NCBI GenBank assembly: GCA_963934015.1
Contig: CAWVWT010000001.1
Span: 1 to 64,000 of the forward strand
DNA: 64,000 bases
Reading direction: 5' to 3'
DNA from: MGIIb-P sp963934015
GTDB lineage: Archaea; Thermoplasmatota; Poseidoniia; Poseidoniales; Thalassarchaeaceae
Position 1 is the first letter of the stretch. Every line of letters starts with the position of its first letter. Shown here piece after piece: positions 1 to 9,207 of this stretch. Made by a program: the position numbers and the translations under genes. The notes under the pieces were generated by a model. The model did not search any database and was not told the DNA's origin. It saw only the letters and a program-made list of their open reading frames with translations.

Positions 1-668
1 CCACGGGCATTGGTTACGAAGATCTTGGCAAGGCGCTTTCAGGCCAATCAAAAGCAGGCATACCATTGCCTACATCGCACCTGAATCGGCGAATTCGCGA
101 ATCGCTCCAAGCCAATGGCTTGCAACAAGTAACCTCACTCACACTCTCCAATGAAAGTGATCAATTCAACAAGATTCGCTACCAAGCAGCAACTGAAGTG
201 ACTGGACTACACAATCCGATTACTGTCGACCACACCATTCTACGACAGAGCATCGCTCCATCTCTGCTAAATTTGTTAGCAGCCAATCGCCATCATGAGT
301 TACCTCAGCGCGTCTATGAGTTGGGCACGGTTGTGCGCGACCATCACAATGCGGACCGAGTTGGGTGGGCGTGTGCTGAAGTAGGCACAGGGTTTACTGC
401 GGCCAAAGGTATGGCCGAAGCATTACTGCGCGACCTCGGTGCGTTCTCTCGTGAAATCCCAGTAGGTTACGAACCCTTGACCGAATCCGACGGCGGGCCA
501 TACCTCGCCGGTCGTGGTGCCAAAGTCATGGTGGCAGGAGAATGGGTCGGATGTTGTGGTGAGGTCGACCCAGCTGTCTCTGAACTGTTTGGACTCAAGG
601 TGCCGATTCACTGCGGAGAGTTTGATGTCGATGCCTTAGGTCGCTTGATTCCAGACCCCATCCTATGA
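1..668 (+). CDS. pheT: Phenylalanine--tRNA ligase beta subunit, C-terminal part (5' cut by window)
   Basis: The frame is open from base 3 and ends with TGA at 666-668, so only the last ~220 residues are present. The beta subunit of the alpha2/beta2 synthetase that charges tRNA-Phe carries structural and editing functions. The visible part matches the catalytic-like core of archaeal PheT: an IGYEDLG segment, then NRRIRESLQANGLQQVTSLT, TILRQSIAPSLL, an RVYELGTVV strand and a closing GCCGEVDPAVSELFGL block. These are the usual family landmarks near the C terminus. No anticodon-binding-like extension follows, as expected for archaeal forms. The TTG at 66 is only an internal codon. It is followed after 50 bases by a surface-protein gene. 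Confidence 0.9.
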   Translation, partial: TGIGYEDLGKALSGQSKAGIPLPTSHLNRRIRESLQANGLQQVTSLTLSNESDQFNKIRYQAATEVTGLHNPITVDHTILRQSIAPSLLNLLAANRHHELPQRVYELGTVVRDHHNADRVGWACAEVGTGFTAAKGMAEALLRDLGAFSREIPVGYEPLTESDGGPYLAGRGAKVMVAGEWVGCCGEVDPAVSELFGLKVPIHCGEFDVDALGRLIPDPIL

Positions 669-674
669 GCGCAC

Positions 675-705
675 ATTCGACCCCAACCGATTAAACGGGT
701 CGAAT
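675..705 (+). promoter_or_regulatory. Promoter with 9-bp inverted repeat flanking a TATA-like box
   Basis: Arms ATTCGACCC (675-683) and GGGTCGAAT (697-705) form a perfect 9-bp inverted repeat around a loop that contains the TATA-like GATTAAAC (689-696). The box centre lies about 27 bases before the ATG at 719, the distance expected for a leaderless archaeal transcript. A protein bound to the repeat would cover the TATA box, so this may be an operator. A hairpin ending the pheT transcript is an alternative. Confidence 0.45.
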
Positions 706-718
706 TGACCCCAAGACC

Positions 719-3652
719 ATGCGAGGTCGGGCTCTACTCCTTGTGTTGCCCTTGCTCCTGATGAGTTGGGCACCCTTCACAATGAGCCTCGAAGAGGCTC
801 TTCCTACGCGTGAGGTCGCTGAAGATGGCACATATGACGTGCTGATGTTAGGAAATTCCTACACCTCACAGAACAGTTTGAGTTCTCAAGTACAGGCCTT
901 GTTTGATGCGTCGGGAACTTCGGCGAGTGTTTCGGATTTGACTGGTGGTGGCATGAAGTTGTATCAACATGCAGACAATGCTGAATCTTCGGGCAATCAG
1001 TGGAATACAGCCCTAACCACAAACCAGTATGAGTTTGTCATCTTGCAAGATCAAAGCCAAGTCCCATCCTTCCCGACCACCGAGTCCATGTGGCAGAATT
1101 CCAAGAATGGTGCGATTCGGCTAGATACGATGATTGAGGCCGCTGGTGCTGAAACTATTTTCTTCATGACGTGGGGTTACCGAGATGGGGATTCCAACAA
1201 TGCCTGGTTGAATCCAGATTACCCTACCATGCAAGCCAACCTAGAATCGGGTTACAACATGTATGCAGAGAACATTACAACAACTGAACGTGCACCGTAT
1301 ATCGCCCCTGTTGGATTGGCCTACAAGGTGATTTACGATGATATTGTTGCGGATGGTGGGATGCCGACCGACCAAGGCACGTTGTTCTACAACCTGTATT
1401 CCAGTGATGGTTCACATCCTTCGACCCAGGGGACTTATCTGGCCGCTTGTGTCATGCATTCAACCATTACCGGTGAATCTTCGCTCAACCTTCCCGACAA
1501 CATGGGATTGGATGTGAATGTTCGATTACAACTGCAGCAGGCCGCGGATTCAGTCATCTTCGACGAAACATTGGGCTACAGTTACCCCTGGCAAAACGAA
1601 CCCACTGGTGAGCCAGCAGACAACACATCAGATGCCAGCAACCTGTGGTTTGGTAATTCAGATGGAACCAATGTACGGATTGAACCGGGTGGAGGATCTG
1701 GATTTACCGTGAACATCACCAACAACGCATCATTCACAGATATTGCGGACATTCACATTCAGACAAATACAGGTTGGGACATGTCTTGGAATTATGGTGA
1801 CGGGAATCCAGCCAACGGTTACACATTGGAAATGAACAGTGATTCACTACACTGGATTCAATTCGGCATCTCAGTGCCAGAAATCTCCATGGGGCAGCCC
1901 TTGGCAGGCTCCAAGCATTCGTTTACTGTCACAGCCGTCAGCCAACAAGATGGGAATTCAACCACGTGGACATTTACAGTGGAAGTCTTGCCGTGGAACG
2001 GAGCTGAAGTGGAGGCACAACCAGAAAATGCAACTTTGGACCCTGGTACAGAAGTCCGCGTACCTGTGACCGTTCGAAATCTGGGCAATGAAGAGAGAGA
2101 CATGGGTGTACGGGTACGCCCAGTCAGTGCCGAGGGTGTACCAATTCCAGGATTTGAACCTGCAACTTCATTCATCCAGAACGGATGGTCGGTTGAAATC
2201 TGGGAATTATACGATGTCCTAGATTTGGGACCGTTTCAAACAGGTACTGTTCAATTGGAATTTCACGCCCCTAACCACCCTACGGGTACAATGTGGGTGG
2301 AATTCAGTACGTGGAGCAGTGGAGCAAGTCAGCAGATATCCACGGCAATGGTCGAAGTGAGTATTCTGCGTGAACGAAGTGCAACGATTGAATTCAGGGA
2401 TGATGATTGTGCTCTGATGGATGCAGGTGATCTCTGCACCAGTGAATTCAGGATACAAAATACAGGCAATTATCAGGATGATTACGAAATCGAATGGGAA
2501 TTACCCGAATCACTTGAGATGCAGGTGGCGCAAACTGTGTTCAACCTAGAACAGGGACTGTACACAGATGTCGGCATCATCTACGTCGTCGAAGATGGAT
2601 TACCTGCTGGATTCGAATTGACGCCCACAATTCGATTGATGACCGGTGATGGAATTGAAATGGGGTCAATTTCAACGACGATTGAAGTCGCGGCTCTATG
2701 TGATTGGGGGATTCATTCAGAATATATCTCGATGGATGATACAGACAATATTACACTCACGTATACACTCAGAAACATCGGTAATGTAGACGATGGGTTG
2801 GATGTCACTTTTTCAACAAATATTTACGCCGAATATGGATTGACTCCTCCATTTTCAAGTGATTGGGAGATTGGCGAATGGACACCCAATCATTTCATCC
2901 TTCATGACATCGCGCCGAACACCACTGTGACTTTCAAAGCCTGGATGCAGTTGCCTAGCAATCAAGAATTGAATAGGACGGCGACAATTACTGTTGAAAT
3001 ACGCAGTACGCTTGAACCCAACATCATTTTCACAAATCGCACTGAATACGAAATACTCACCGAATATTGGCCCCCTGAGAACATCGAAGAAGAAAGTGCT
3101 TGGAATGAATTTGTGGAGCAGGTGCAGTCATTCTGGAACGATTGGGGACAAATCCTAATTTCAATTATCGTCACCATCATCGGAGCAGTTGTGTTGCATC
3201 GTGCAGTCGTATACCGGCAGCGCAAAGATTCAGACTGGGATGAATTGATTGCGTCGCGTAATGTTGAGCCGGAAAAGGTAGAAGATTGGATGGGTAAATT
3301 CAGCGAGAAGAATGTTCTAACACCACAAGTAAAACCTAGTCCGGCGATGGATTCTGAGGCTTTCAAGATAGCATTCCAGATGAAGTCAGAACAAAAACCG
3401 AAGAGAATTGCACCATCTGATAAGATTATGGCTGCGGCCGAAACTGTATTCCAATATCACGATGAGAAAGCAGATTACGCAGTGATTGAAAATCTCGCAG
3501 ACGATTTGCTCGATGCTGCTGAACCACACGAAGCAAATCAAGTGCTCCTTCCAACTGAATCGGTGGGAACTCGAACTGTGCGTCATCCACGAAAGGAACC
3601 CCCAAAACCAAAGGGGAATATCGCTGACGATGATATGGACCTAGATTTGTGA
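719..3652 (+). CDS. Membrane-anchored surface protein with N-terminal SGNH/GDSL-hydrolase-like domain
   Basis: The 977-residue product begins with a signal peptide (MRGRALLLVLPLLLMSWAPF). Residues ~38-260 resemble an SGNH hydrolase: an LMLGNSYT block where GDS is usual, a VILQDQSQ strand, and DGSHPSTQGTYL near the end, the typical position of the Asp-x-x-His pair. It may therefore be a cell-surface esterase or deacetylase. Residues ~300-790 look like several beta-sandwich repeats of the NEW3/CARDB type (for example VRVPVTVRNLGNEERDMGV). One transmembrane helix lies at ~808-828 (ILISIIVTIIGAVVLHRAVV), followed by a ~150-residue charged cytoplasmic tail ending in DDDMDLDL. The stop overlaps the possible GTG start of rnhB. 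Hydrolase activity is inferred; substrate unknown. Confidence 0.75.
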   Translation: MRGRALLLVLPLLLMSWAPFTMSLEEALPTREVAEDGTYDVLMLGNSYTSQNSLSSQVQALFDASGTSASVSDLTGGGMKLYQHADNAESSGNQWNTALTTNQYEFVILQDQSQVPSFPTTESMWQNSKNGAIRLDTMIEAAGAETIFFMTWGYRDGDSNNAWLNPDYPTMQANLESGYNMYAENITTTERAPYIAPVGLAYKVIYDDIVADGGMPTDQGTLFYNLYSSDGSHPSTQGTYLAACVMHSTITGESSLNLPDNMGLDVNVRLQLQQAADSVIFDETLGYSYPWQNEPTGEPADNTSDASNLWFGNSDGTNVRIEPGGGSGFTVNITNNASFTDIADIHIQTNTGWDMSWNYGDGNPANGYTLEMNSDSLHWIQFGISVPEISMGQPLAGSKHSFTVTAVSQQDGNSTTWTFTVEVLPWNGAEVEAQPENATLDPGTEVRVPVTVRNLGNEERDMGVRVRPVSAEGVPIPGFEPATSFIQNGWSVEIWELYDVLDLGPFQTGTVQLEFHAPNHPTGTMWVEFSTWSSGASQQISTAMVEVSILRERSATIEFRDDDCALMDAGDLCTSEFRIQNTGNYQDDYEIEWELPESLEMQVAQTVFNLEQGLYTDVGIIYVVEDGLPAGFELTPTIRLMTGDGIEMGSISTTIEVAALCDWGIHSEYISMDDTDNITLTYTLRNIGNVDDGLDVTFSTNIYAEYGLTPPFSSDWEIGEWTPNHFILHDIAPNTTVTFKAWMQLPSNQELNRTATITVEIRSTLEPNIIFTNRTEYEILTEYWPPENIEEESAWNEFVEQVQSFWNDWGQILISIIVTIIGAVVLHRAVVYRQRKDSDWDELIASRNVEPEKVEDWMGKFSEKNVLTPQVKPSPAMDSEAFKIAFQMKSEQKPKRIAPSDKIMAAAETVFQYHDEKADYAVIENLADDLLDAAEPHEANQVLLPTESVGTRTVRHPRKEPPKPKGNIADDDMDLDL

Positions 3653-3657
3653 TAACC

Positions 3658-4386
3658 ATGTGGAGAATAGGCATCGATGAAGCAGGCAGAGGGCCTGTTA
3701 TCGGCCCACTCGTTGTCGGTGCACTCTGTGTGCCCGAATCAGATTTACCTCTGCTACACAATGCAGGAGTTACAGACTCAAAATTACTATCTGGATCCAA
3801 ACGAACCAAACTCGATGCGTGGATTCGCGAACAAGCAGAACTTCGGAATTGGATGTTCGAATTGTATATTTCAGAACCTGCTGAAATCGATCGTGCCATG
3901 GCGATAACCAATCTCAATGACCATGAAGTGACCCTGTTCGCTACTTTGGCGCGAAAATTACGAATCGAAGGAGGGGGAGTACTGCAATTGGATGCGTGTG
4001 ATTCAGATGCTGGGCGTTTTGGTAACAACGTAGCTAGTCGCATCTCTGATTGGCCGTGGAAGGGGTGGTCAATGGACAGTCGCCACGGTGCAGATTTACA
4101 TTGTTTAGCTGTGGCTGGTGCATCGATATTGGCAAAAGTCGCTCGAGATAACATATTGCAATCACTCTCTACTGAAATCGGGATAAATTTGGGTTCAGGA
4201 TATCCGTCAGATCCGACAACAATTGCGGCATTGCCTCGTCTAATCGAGGGGGCTGAGCCACACGATTGTCTGCGATGGGGTTGGGCGACAGTGAGGAACG
4301 CATGGGAAAAGATGTACAATTCACCACTTCCACGTAGGCCGGAAGATCCCAATGCCCCCCCTAACGCGCAGCGAACCCTATTCTGA
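3658..4386 (+). CDS. rnhB: Ribonuclease HII
   Basis: Cleaves the RNA strand of RNA/DNA hybrids and single ribonucleotides embedded in DNA. The N terminus shows the type 2 RNase H signature IGIDEAGRGPVIGPLVVGA with the first Asp-Glu metal ligands. A further acidic residue lies in LQLDACDSD, and HGADLHCLAVAGASILAKVARD matches the conserved helix that ends in the last catalytic Asp region. At about 242 residues it has a normal archaeal length. I chose ATG 3658; a GTG at 3649 is in frame and overlaps the stop of the upstream gene, which implies translational coupling either way. gltX starts 41 bases downstream on the same strand. Confidence 0.93.
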   Translation: MWRIGIDEAGRGPVIGPLVVGALCVPESDLPLLHNAGVTDSKLLSGSKRTKLDAWIREQAELRNWMFELYISEPAEIDRAMAITNLNDHEVTLFATLARKLRIEGGGVLQLDACDSDAGRFGNNVASRISDWPWKGWSMDSRHGADLHCLAVAGASILAKVARDNILQSLSTEIGINLGSGYPSDPTTIAALPRLIEGAEPHDCLRWGWATVRNAWEKMYNSPLPRRPEDPNAPPNAQRTLF

Positions 4387-4419
4387 GTCCCGCATGTTCA
4401 AGAACGAAGTGCGGTCAGT

Positions 4420-4436
4420 TTCGCCCTATGGGCGAA
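4420..4436 (+). promoter_or_regulatory. Inverted repeat enclosing the gltX start codon
   Basis: Arms TTCGCCC (4420-4426) and GGGCGAA (4430-4436) are perfect 7-bp complements around loop TAT (4427-4429). The gltX ATG (4428-4430) lies in the loop and first stem base. After a single bulged T, outer bases CAG/CTG could extend the stem. If it folds in RNA, the start codon would sit in a hairpin tip. It belongs to a set of similar repeats beside start codons in this window. Confidence 0.5.
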
Positions 4437-6167
4437 CTGGAACCTGCAGTCATTGCACTTCTGCGAAAGTACGCTCTACAAAATGCACTCGAGTATGATG
4501 GGCAGGGGCAGGTTGGTTCTGTCATGGGTAGAGTCATGGCTGAAAACCCCGACCTGCGAAGTCAAGCGAAACAGTTGACTACGTTTATTGCCAGTCAAGT
4601 CGCTGAAGCCAATGCTTTGGCTGCAGAGGAAGGCCTAGAACATATCCGAACAATTCTGGAAAACGAATCACCAGATGCCCTCGAAAAGAAAGTCAAAGAG
4701 CGACGAGAAGGGTTGCCATCACTACCGAACGCGGAAAATGGAAATGTGGTTCTCCGATTTGCACCAAACCCGAATGGTCCACTCTCCTTCGGGCACGCGC
4801 GAGGTGTTGTTATCAATGCAGAATTGGCACGTATGTATGACGGTGAGGTTATCCTTCGATTTGATGATACTGATGCTGTGGTAAAACCACCTGATCCGGC
4901 GGCATACGCACTTATTGAGGAGGATTTTACTTGGCTTGCAGGCCATGCACCAAGCCGAATTATCCGCGCATCAGACAGAATGGATGTTTACCTAGAATAT
5001 GCTGCGAAGACATTGGCTGAAAAACATGCATATGTGTGCGAATGCTCAGGTGAAACATTCAAAGAATTCAGAATTTCAAAGACAGAATGCCCCTGCCGAA
5101 ATCGTTCAATGGATGACAACATGGCCCTCTGGGCACAAATGAATGATGGAACCATTAATCCAGGTGGGGCGGTCATACGAATCAAAACCGACATGACGTT
5201 GCCAAACCCAGCACTACGGGATTGGCCTGCTTTGCGGATCCAACATGCCAATCATCCTCTTGTGGGCGATCGATACAAGGTCTGGCCATTACTTGACTTC
5301 CAAAGTGCAGTTGAAGACCACCTGCAAGGTGTAACGCACATCGTCAGAGGAAAGGACCTGATGGATTCAACACGCAAGCAAACGCTACTTTACGAAAAAT
5401 TTGGATGGGATTACCCAGAAACGTTGTACTGGGGTCGAGTCAAAGTATTCGAATTTGGATCATTTAGCACATCTCAGATGAAATTAGATATCGCATCAGG
5501 ACAATATTCAGGTTGGGATGACCCCCGCTTGCCAACTCTTAGAGCATTACGCCGCAGGGGATATGACGCTGGAGCGATGCGGAAATTTTGGATTGATCTG
5601 GGGCTAACACAGAAGGATATCTCAGTCCCTATGTCGACGCTGAACAGTCTCAACGCCAAGGCGGTCGATGCAGAAGCACCACGGCTGTCATTTGTGCGCG
5701 AACCACGCACCGTAATTCTAGATATAACTGGGATTGAATTGACCGAAGTCACGTTGCCAATCCACCCTGAACATCCAGACAAGGGAGTTCGTGAATGGCC
5801 ACTGGGGGATAGTCCACTCAAGGTGAAGATTGCTTCGGAAGATTTTACATCACGCGAAGCAAGGCGTTTGAAGGATTTTGCAGACATTGGAATCAAGCAT
5901 AAAAAGACGGTAAAAGGATGGGTGGGTGAAATCAGTCGAACCGAGCGCTATGGTAACACCCCGATTATCCATTGGCTACCGAAAAATATGGCACAACCAG
6001 CCGTATTGCTACTTGAAGAGGAAGGAGAATTGATTGCTGCTGAAGGTTTGTTGGAAATCAACGATTACTCGGACGGAACGGTGGTCCAACTGGAAAGGAT
6101 GGGGTTTGCAATTCTCGAAGGAACCGATGAAAATGGGGTCCGCCAACTTGTTCGTTTACACGCTTGA
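4428..6167 (+). CDS. gltX: Glutamate--tRNA ligase, archaeal type
   Basis: Charges tRNA-Glu with glutamate. The 579-residue protein has the archaeal/eukaryotic GluRS/GlnRS architecture: an N-terminal helical region (~1-100), the class I HIGH-type signature FAPNPNGPLSFGHAR (~112-125), the ILRFDDTD block, and a KMSKS-equivalent loop SFSTSQMK (~345-352) followed by GWDDPRLPTLRALRRRG, a hallmark of this subfamily. The C-terminal third is the beta-barrel anticodon-binding domain. Because this organism is archaeal, a non-discriminating role feeding a tRNA-dependent amidotransferase is possible but cannot be decided from this gene. The start codon lies inside a 7-bp inverted repeat, which is unusual. 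The gene ends 53 bases before the next start. Confidence 0.95.
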   Translation: MGELEPAVIALLRKYALQNALEYDGQGQVGSVMGRVMAENPDLRSQAKQLTTFIASQVAEANALAAEEGLEHIRTILENESPDALEKKVKERREGLPSLPNAENGNVVLRFAPNPNGPLSFGHARGVVINAELARMYDGEVILRFDDTDAVVKPPDPAAYALIEEDFTWLAGHAPSRIIRASDRMDVYLEYAAKTLAEKHAYVCECSGETFKEFRISKTECPCRNRSMDDNMALWAQMNDGTINPGGAVIRIKTDMTLPNPALRDWPALRIQHANHPLVGDRYKVWPLLDFQSAVEDHLQGVTHIVRGKDLMDSTRKQTLLYEKFGWDYPETLYWGRVKVFEFGSFSTSQMKLDIASGQYSGWDDPRLPTLRALRRRGYDAGAMRKFWIDLGLTQKDISVPMSTLNSLNAKAVDAEAPRLSFVREPRTVILDITGIELTEVTLPIHPEHPDKGVREWPLGDSPLKVKIASEDFTSREARRLKDFADIGIKHKKTVKGWVGEISRTERYGNTPIIHWLPKNMAQPAVLLLEEEGELIAAEGLLEINDYSDGTVVQLERMGFAILEGTDENGVRQLVRLHA

Positions 6168-6185
6168 CTGTACCCGCGCGCGTAC

Positions 6186-6208
6186 GAGAGGTTCAAGTCG
6201 AATCTCTC
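6186..6208 (+). promoter_or_regulatory. Potential RNA hairpin before the start at 6221
   Basis: Arms GAGAGGTTC (6186-6194) and GAATCTCTC (6200-6208) can pair over 9 positions with one G-U, around a 5-nt loop. The hairpin ends 12 bases before the ATG at 6221. The GTTCAAG core recalls a tRNA T-loop, but there is no tRNA around it. Confidence 0.35.
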
Positions 6209-6220
6209 AGTCGCCACATC

Positions 6221-8284
6221 ATGCAGGCACGCCAATCTCGACGTGCCTACGCAATGCTCATTCTTCTACTGGCCTCTATGGTTCCTCTCAGTTTACCATC
6301 TGCAAGTGCAGAAGTTGTATGCTGTGGGCCCAGTGAACTTGAACTATATCTCATCGGAGAAAACAATGAGGCAACCATGACTCCCTTTGAAAATGAACTG
6401 GTGGGTATCAATGAAAAGGGCGTTAGTCAATCAGTACAGGGAACGGAAGAAATTGCAACATGGAGTATTGTTTGGAAACAAAGTGCAACAATTCCCGAGT
6501 CGACCTGGAGATTCAACATTGCCTACGAAGTTGAAAATGCTGCTGGAGTATATGCAAACGCAACCGTAGAAGTTCTAATTGGGAATAATGTCTACACTGC
6601 TGAAAGTGGTACACCGGGGGCCTTCATGTCCGGAAGTGATGAGATTGCAATCGACATAGAAATACCGCAACTTTTGGTGAGTATGAACGATGCGATCGAG
6701 GTTACCTTTGCCGTGAGAAGTATGATGTTCACACAACCTGGCGATGAATCTTCGATTCGATTCATATGGGGCGAGGACACGAATAGTGCAATGCGGGTCA
6801 ATCTACCGTTAGTGACTATCGAAATGCCAAATGCATTGGTTGTGGGTGATGAGGTATTCTTCCCAGTCATATTGAGGTCTGGATTTGGTGAACGAATGTG
6901 GTCCTCACTAGAGGATTATGAGTTCAAGGTTGGCGGCGTTGTTATCGAAGATGTACGTTCACCCAGTATCGTTTATGGTGGCGTTGAGGTTCCATTCGTT
7001 TGGAACCCTGGGTCCAGCCCAACCGATGGAAATTACCAAGTTAATTTGTCCATTTGGCTGAATTCAGGTGATGTCCCCCAGACCACTGGTAGGGTGCACG
7101 AAATCACGTTTGAAGATGGAGGGGGCACCCAGGTTTACACTTTCGGAGAACCTGCCAGAGCGGTGAGTAGTCGACTCGATGTGGATATTACTGTGAAATA
7201 TGATGGATCACATATCAAACGCTCTGTCGAATTGGAAATTGAGGGCTCTATGGCCTCTTGGTTGCGCTGGGGGATGGATAATATTGGTAATAATTCGTTA
7301 CCTTCTGACCATTTATTTTCCCAAGTCCAGGGGTCTGCCATAGCTTCCAATCTCAAAGAAAATGGTCGTGTCGATGAAACCGAGAGCGAGGCTCTTCTGA
7401 ACCATATTGATGGAAGTACACGAAATCTAGAGGTTTTCTTAGGCAATACGGGTCTAGCTCTCAATTCAGATGGGTTGTTTGAAGCCGATTTATTCGACAT
7501 GAATCCAGAGGTAGAGATTGACCTAATGGGAGTTTCAGGAATTGATGATGCGCCGATGAAAATTCGCATCGATGTTGTGCTTGAATTAACAGGACAAGAA
7601 CGGATCCTCCTCATATCCGATTTCATCCGACCACAATTGGGGACTGGGATTTGGACTATGAACGGTGACCCTTCAGTCGATTTACGAGTCACCCTAACCA
7701 CAAGCGCATTTTCAGGGCTATACAGTGTCATCAAGGAAGATTTACCCGACACCATGCGCGTTACACACTATCGGGTTGGGTTATCGGAAATCGTTACGAT
7801 AGAGGTCGATGGGGTGTCTGATGACGATAAGTTCGAGGTCGAATATACAGTTACTAATAGTGCGCTATTTTCTCCATTCGTAACTCTGTTAGCGACCATA
7901 TTACTTCTTGTCTCTGGAATCGTCATGGGACTTCGTTTGACACAATCTCGGTCACGTTGGATTGTGGGCATCTCGTCGGTGGCATTCACTGGAATGATGA
8001 GTTACGTGTATGCTTTATCCACATTGCCACCAACATTCGTAATGGGAATTGCAGCCGCCTGTGCGGTTTTGATGCTGCCATTGGCCATCATCTCTCCGCG
8101 GCACGAACAAGATTGGTCTCTCGGCGAAGATTCTCTTTCTGCTGATTATGAGAAAGCATTGGCGAGAGAAATCCCCACAGTAGATTGCCCTGCTTGTAGG
8201 ACCTCAAATCCGGTTGAAACTATGAAGCGGCCAGTTAGAATTCCATGCGGCGGTTGTGGGCGAAATTTACGAATTGAAGGTTAG
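6221..8284 (+). CDS. Secreted/membrane protein with C-terminal transmembrane segments and zinc ribbon
   Basis: I do not recognise a named family. ATG 6221 is chosen because it directly precedes a signal peptide (AYAMLILLLASMVPLSLPSASA); upstream in-frame TTG 6164 would add 19 polar residues and overlap gltX. Residues ~30-540 look extracellular and beta-rich, with no catalytic motif seen. Three hydrophobic segments follow: FVTLLATILLLVSGIVMGL, WIVGISSVAFTGMMSYVYAL and FVMGIAAACAVLMLPLAII. The last ~50 residues are probably cytoplasmic and form a zinc-ribbon pattern, CPACRTSNPVE then CGGCGRN. This gives an exported sensor-like layout with an internal metal-binding tail. The stop TAG overlaps the stop of the convergent gene by 4 bases. 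Confidence 0.7.
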   Translation: MQARQSRRAYAMLILLLASMVPLSLPSASAEVVCCGPSELELYLIGENNEATMTPFENELVGINEKGVSQSVQGTEEIATWSIVWKQSATIPESTWRFNIAYEVENAAGVYANATVEVLIGNNVYTAESGTPGAFMSGSDEIAIDIEIPQLLVSMNDAIEVTFAVRSMMFTQPGDESSIRFIWGEDTNSAMRVNLPLVTIEMPNALVVGDEVFFPVILRSGFGERMWSSLEDYEFKVGGVVIEDVRSPSIVYGGVEVPFVWNPGSSPTDGNYQVNLSIWLNSGDVPQTTGRVHEITFEDGGGTQVYTFGEPARAVSSRLDVDITVKYDGSHIKRSVELEIEGSMASWLRWGMDNIGNNSLPSDHLFSQVQGSAIASNLKENGRVDETESEALLNHIDGSTRNLEVFLGNTGLALNSDGLFEADLFDMNPEVEIDLMGVSGIDDAPMKIRIDVVLELTGQERILLISDFIRPQLGTGIWTMNGDPSVDLRVTLTTSAFSGLYSVIKEDLPDTMRVTHYRVGLSEIVTIEVDGVSDDDKFEVEYTVTNSALFSPFVTLLATILLLVSGIVMGLRLTQSRSRWIVGISSVAFTGMMSYVYALSTLPPTFVMGIAAACAVLMLPLAIISPRHEQDWSLGEDSLSADYEKALAREIPTVDCPACRTSNPVETMKRPVRIPCGGCGRNLRIEG

Positions 8285-9147
8285 GATATTCGGCCGGTTC
8301 TCAACAAACTGTCAATTGAATCACTTGCCATCCGTCGGCGCCCAGAAGGGGTAGACCTCCAAGATTTAGAAAATCCAATCAGTTGACTGGCCAAATCCTG
8401 TTCCCATCCTGCAGCCATCACTCGATGCCACCCGAGTTCCTCAAAACGAGCCGTGGATGGTAATTCAGAATCAAGCAGAGGTTTGAGCAAGTGGGATAGG
8501 GATTGAGCACGACCTTCAAGATCGAGTTGACCCCATCTATCACGGACAGCACCTAAGGCTACAGAATCGACCCCCGGCATACTATCTGGGTTGATATCTG
8601 GGACCTCTGGCATCGGTACAACACGGATATGCCCTTCACTTGCTAAATAATCTCGCAAGACGGTATAGACGGGGTCATATGTGTGTTCCAACCCTTCTGA
8701 AAGCCAATTCCCAGTTAGGGTCCATGGCATTAGCATGCGAGATATTGTACCTGATTTTGCAATGGAATTCCCAAGTGCTGCTGCGAGAGCAATTGGGGAC
8801 AAAACTCCCATTCGGGAATCTCCGCCACTAGAGATTAGAGCATTTACTTCAATCGGTGCGAGATAAATGCACAAAGGGTCAGATTCAATCACTCGCATCT
8901 CTGATGTTGTATTGGTACCAATCACGATGCTTGGACCATTGGCTGGTACTGGTTCTTCACGGAGACGGCGCTGAAAGGGGATACCTGAATCCAAAAGTGC
9001 GGCCTCAAGCAATGCCGAAGTGAATATTCCAGTCTCATCGAGTGGTGCTGCAATTGTAACAGATGAAGATACGGTTCGCAATTTCAAAGCCGCTTCACGC
9101 AAAATCGGTGCGGCGGTTGCGAAGACCGGTAAATCGAGTAAGGTCAT
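8281..9147 (-). CDS. Degenerate RecJ/Cdc45-like (DHH-type) protein
   Basis: The 288-residue product follows rps15, where many archaea carry a RecJ/Cdc45-family nuclease gene. The segment VTIAAPLDETGIFTSALLEAALLDSGIPF has the spacing of the usual motif (SHxDADGxTSAAIxxxAL...GI) but lacks the Asp-Ala-Asp metal ligands. A later SIVIGTN strand replaces the expected Asp-rich motif. No DHH triplet is present. I infer a catalytically inactive relative, perhaps structural like Cdc45 in the CMG helicase, with moderate confidence. A hairpin precedes the ATG. It runs in the same direction as rps15 with a 60-base gap and overlaps the convergent gene by 4 bases at the stop. Confidence 0.55.
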   Translation of the reverse strand: MTLLDLPVFATAAPILREAALKLRTVSSSVTIAAPLDETGIFTSALLEAALLDSGIPFQRRLREEPVPANGPSIVIGTNTTSEMRVIESDPLCIYLAPIEVNALISSGGDSRMGVLSPIALAAALGNSIAKSGTISRMLMPWTLTGNWLSEGLEHTYDPVYTVLRDYLASEGHIRVVPMPEVPDINPDSMPGVDSVALGAVRDRWGQLDLEGRAQSLSHLLKPLLDSELPSTARFEELGWHRVMAAGWEQDLASQLIGFSKSWRSTPSGRRRMASDSIDSLLRTGRIS

Positions 9148-9149
9148 GT

Positions 9150-9174
9150 GTAACGGAGCAGTGGTTCCGCTTAC
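9150..9174 (-). promoter_or_regulatory. Potential hairpin 2 bases before the RecJ-like start
   Basis: On the plus strand GTAACGGA (9150-9157) pairs with TCCG-C-TTAC (9166-9174) with one bulged C and an 8-nt loop. It lies between rps15 and the RecJ-like gene, right next to the ATG at 9147, so it could affect translation of the second gene of the pair. Confidence 0.35.
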
Positions 9175-9207
9175 GGTTCAAAGACCTGACCACAATGGCA
9201 GGAGGCG

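Noticed and set aside
3426..4352. A 308-codon open frame on the minus strand opposite rnhB
   Set aside because: The plus strand encodes an unmistakable RNase HII over the same bases; the minus-strand product has no recognisable domains and biased composition.
6186..6208. GTTCAAGTC resembling a tRNA T-arm
   Set aside because: No matching acceptor, D or anticodon arms are found within 80 bases on either strand.
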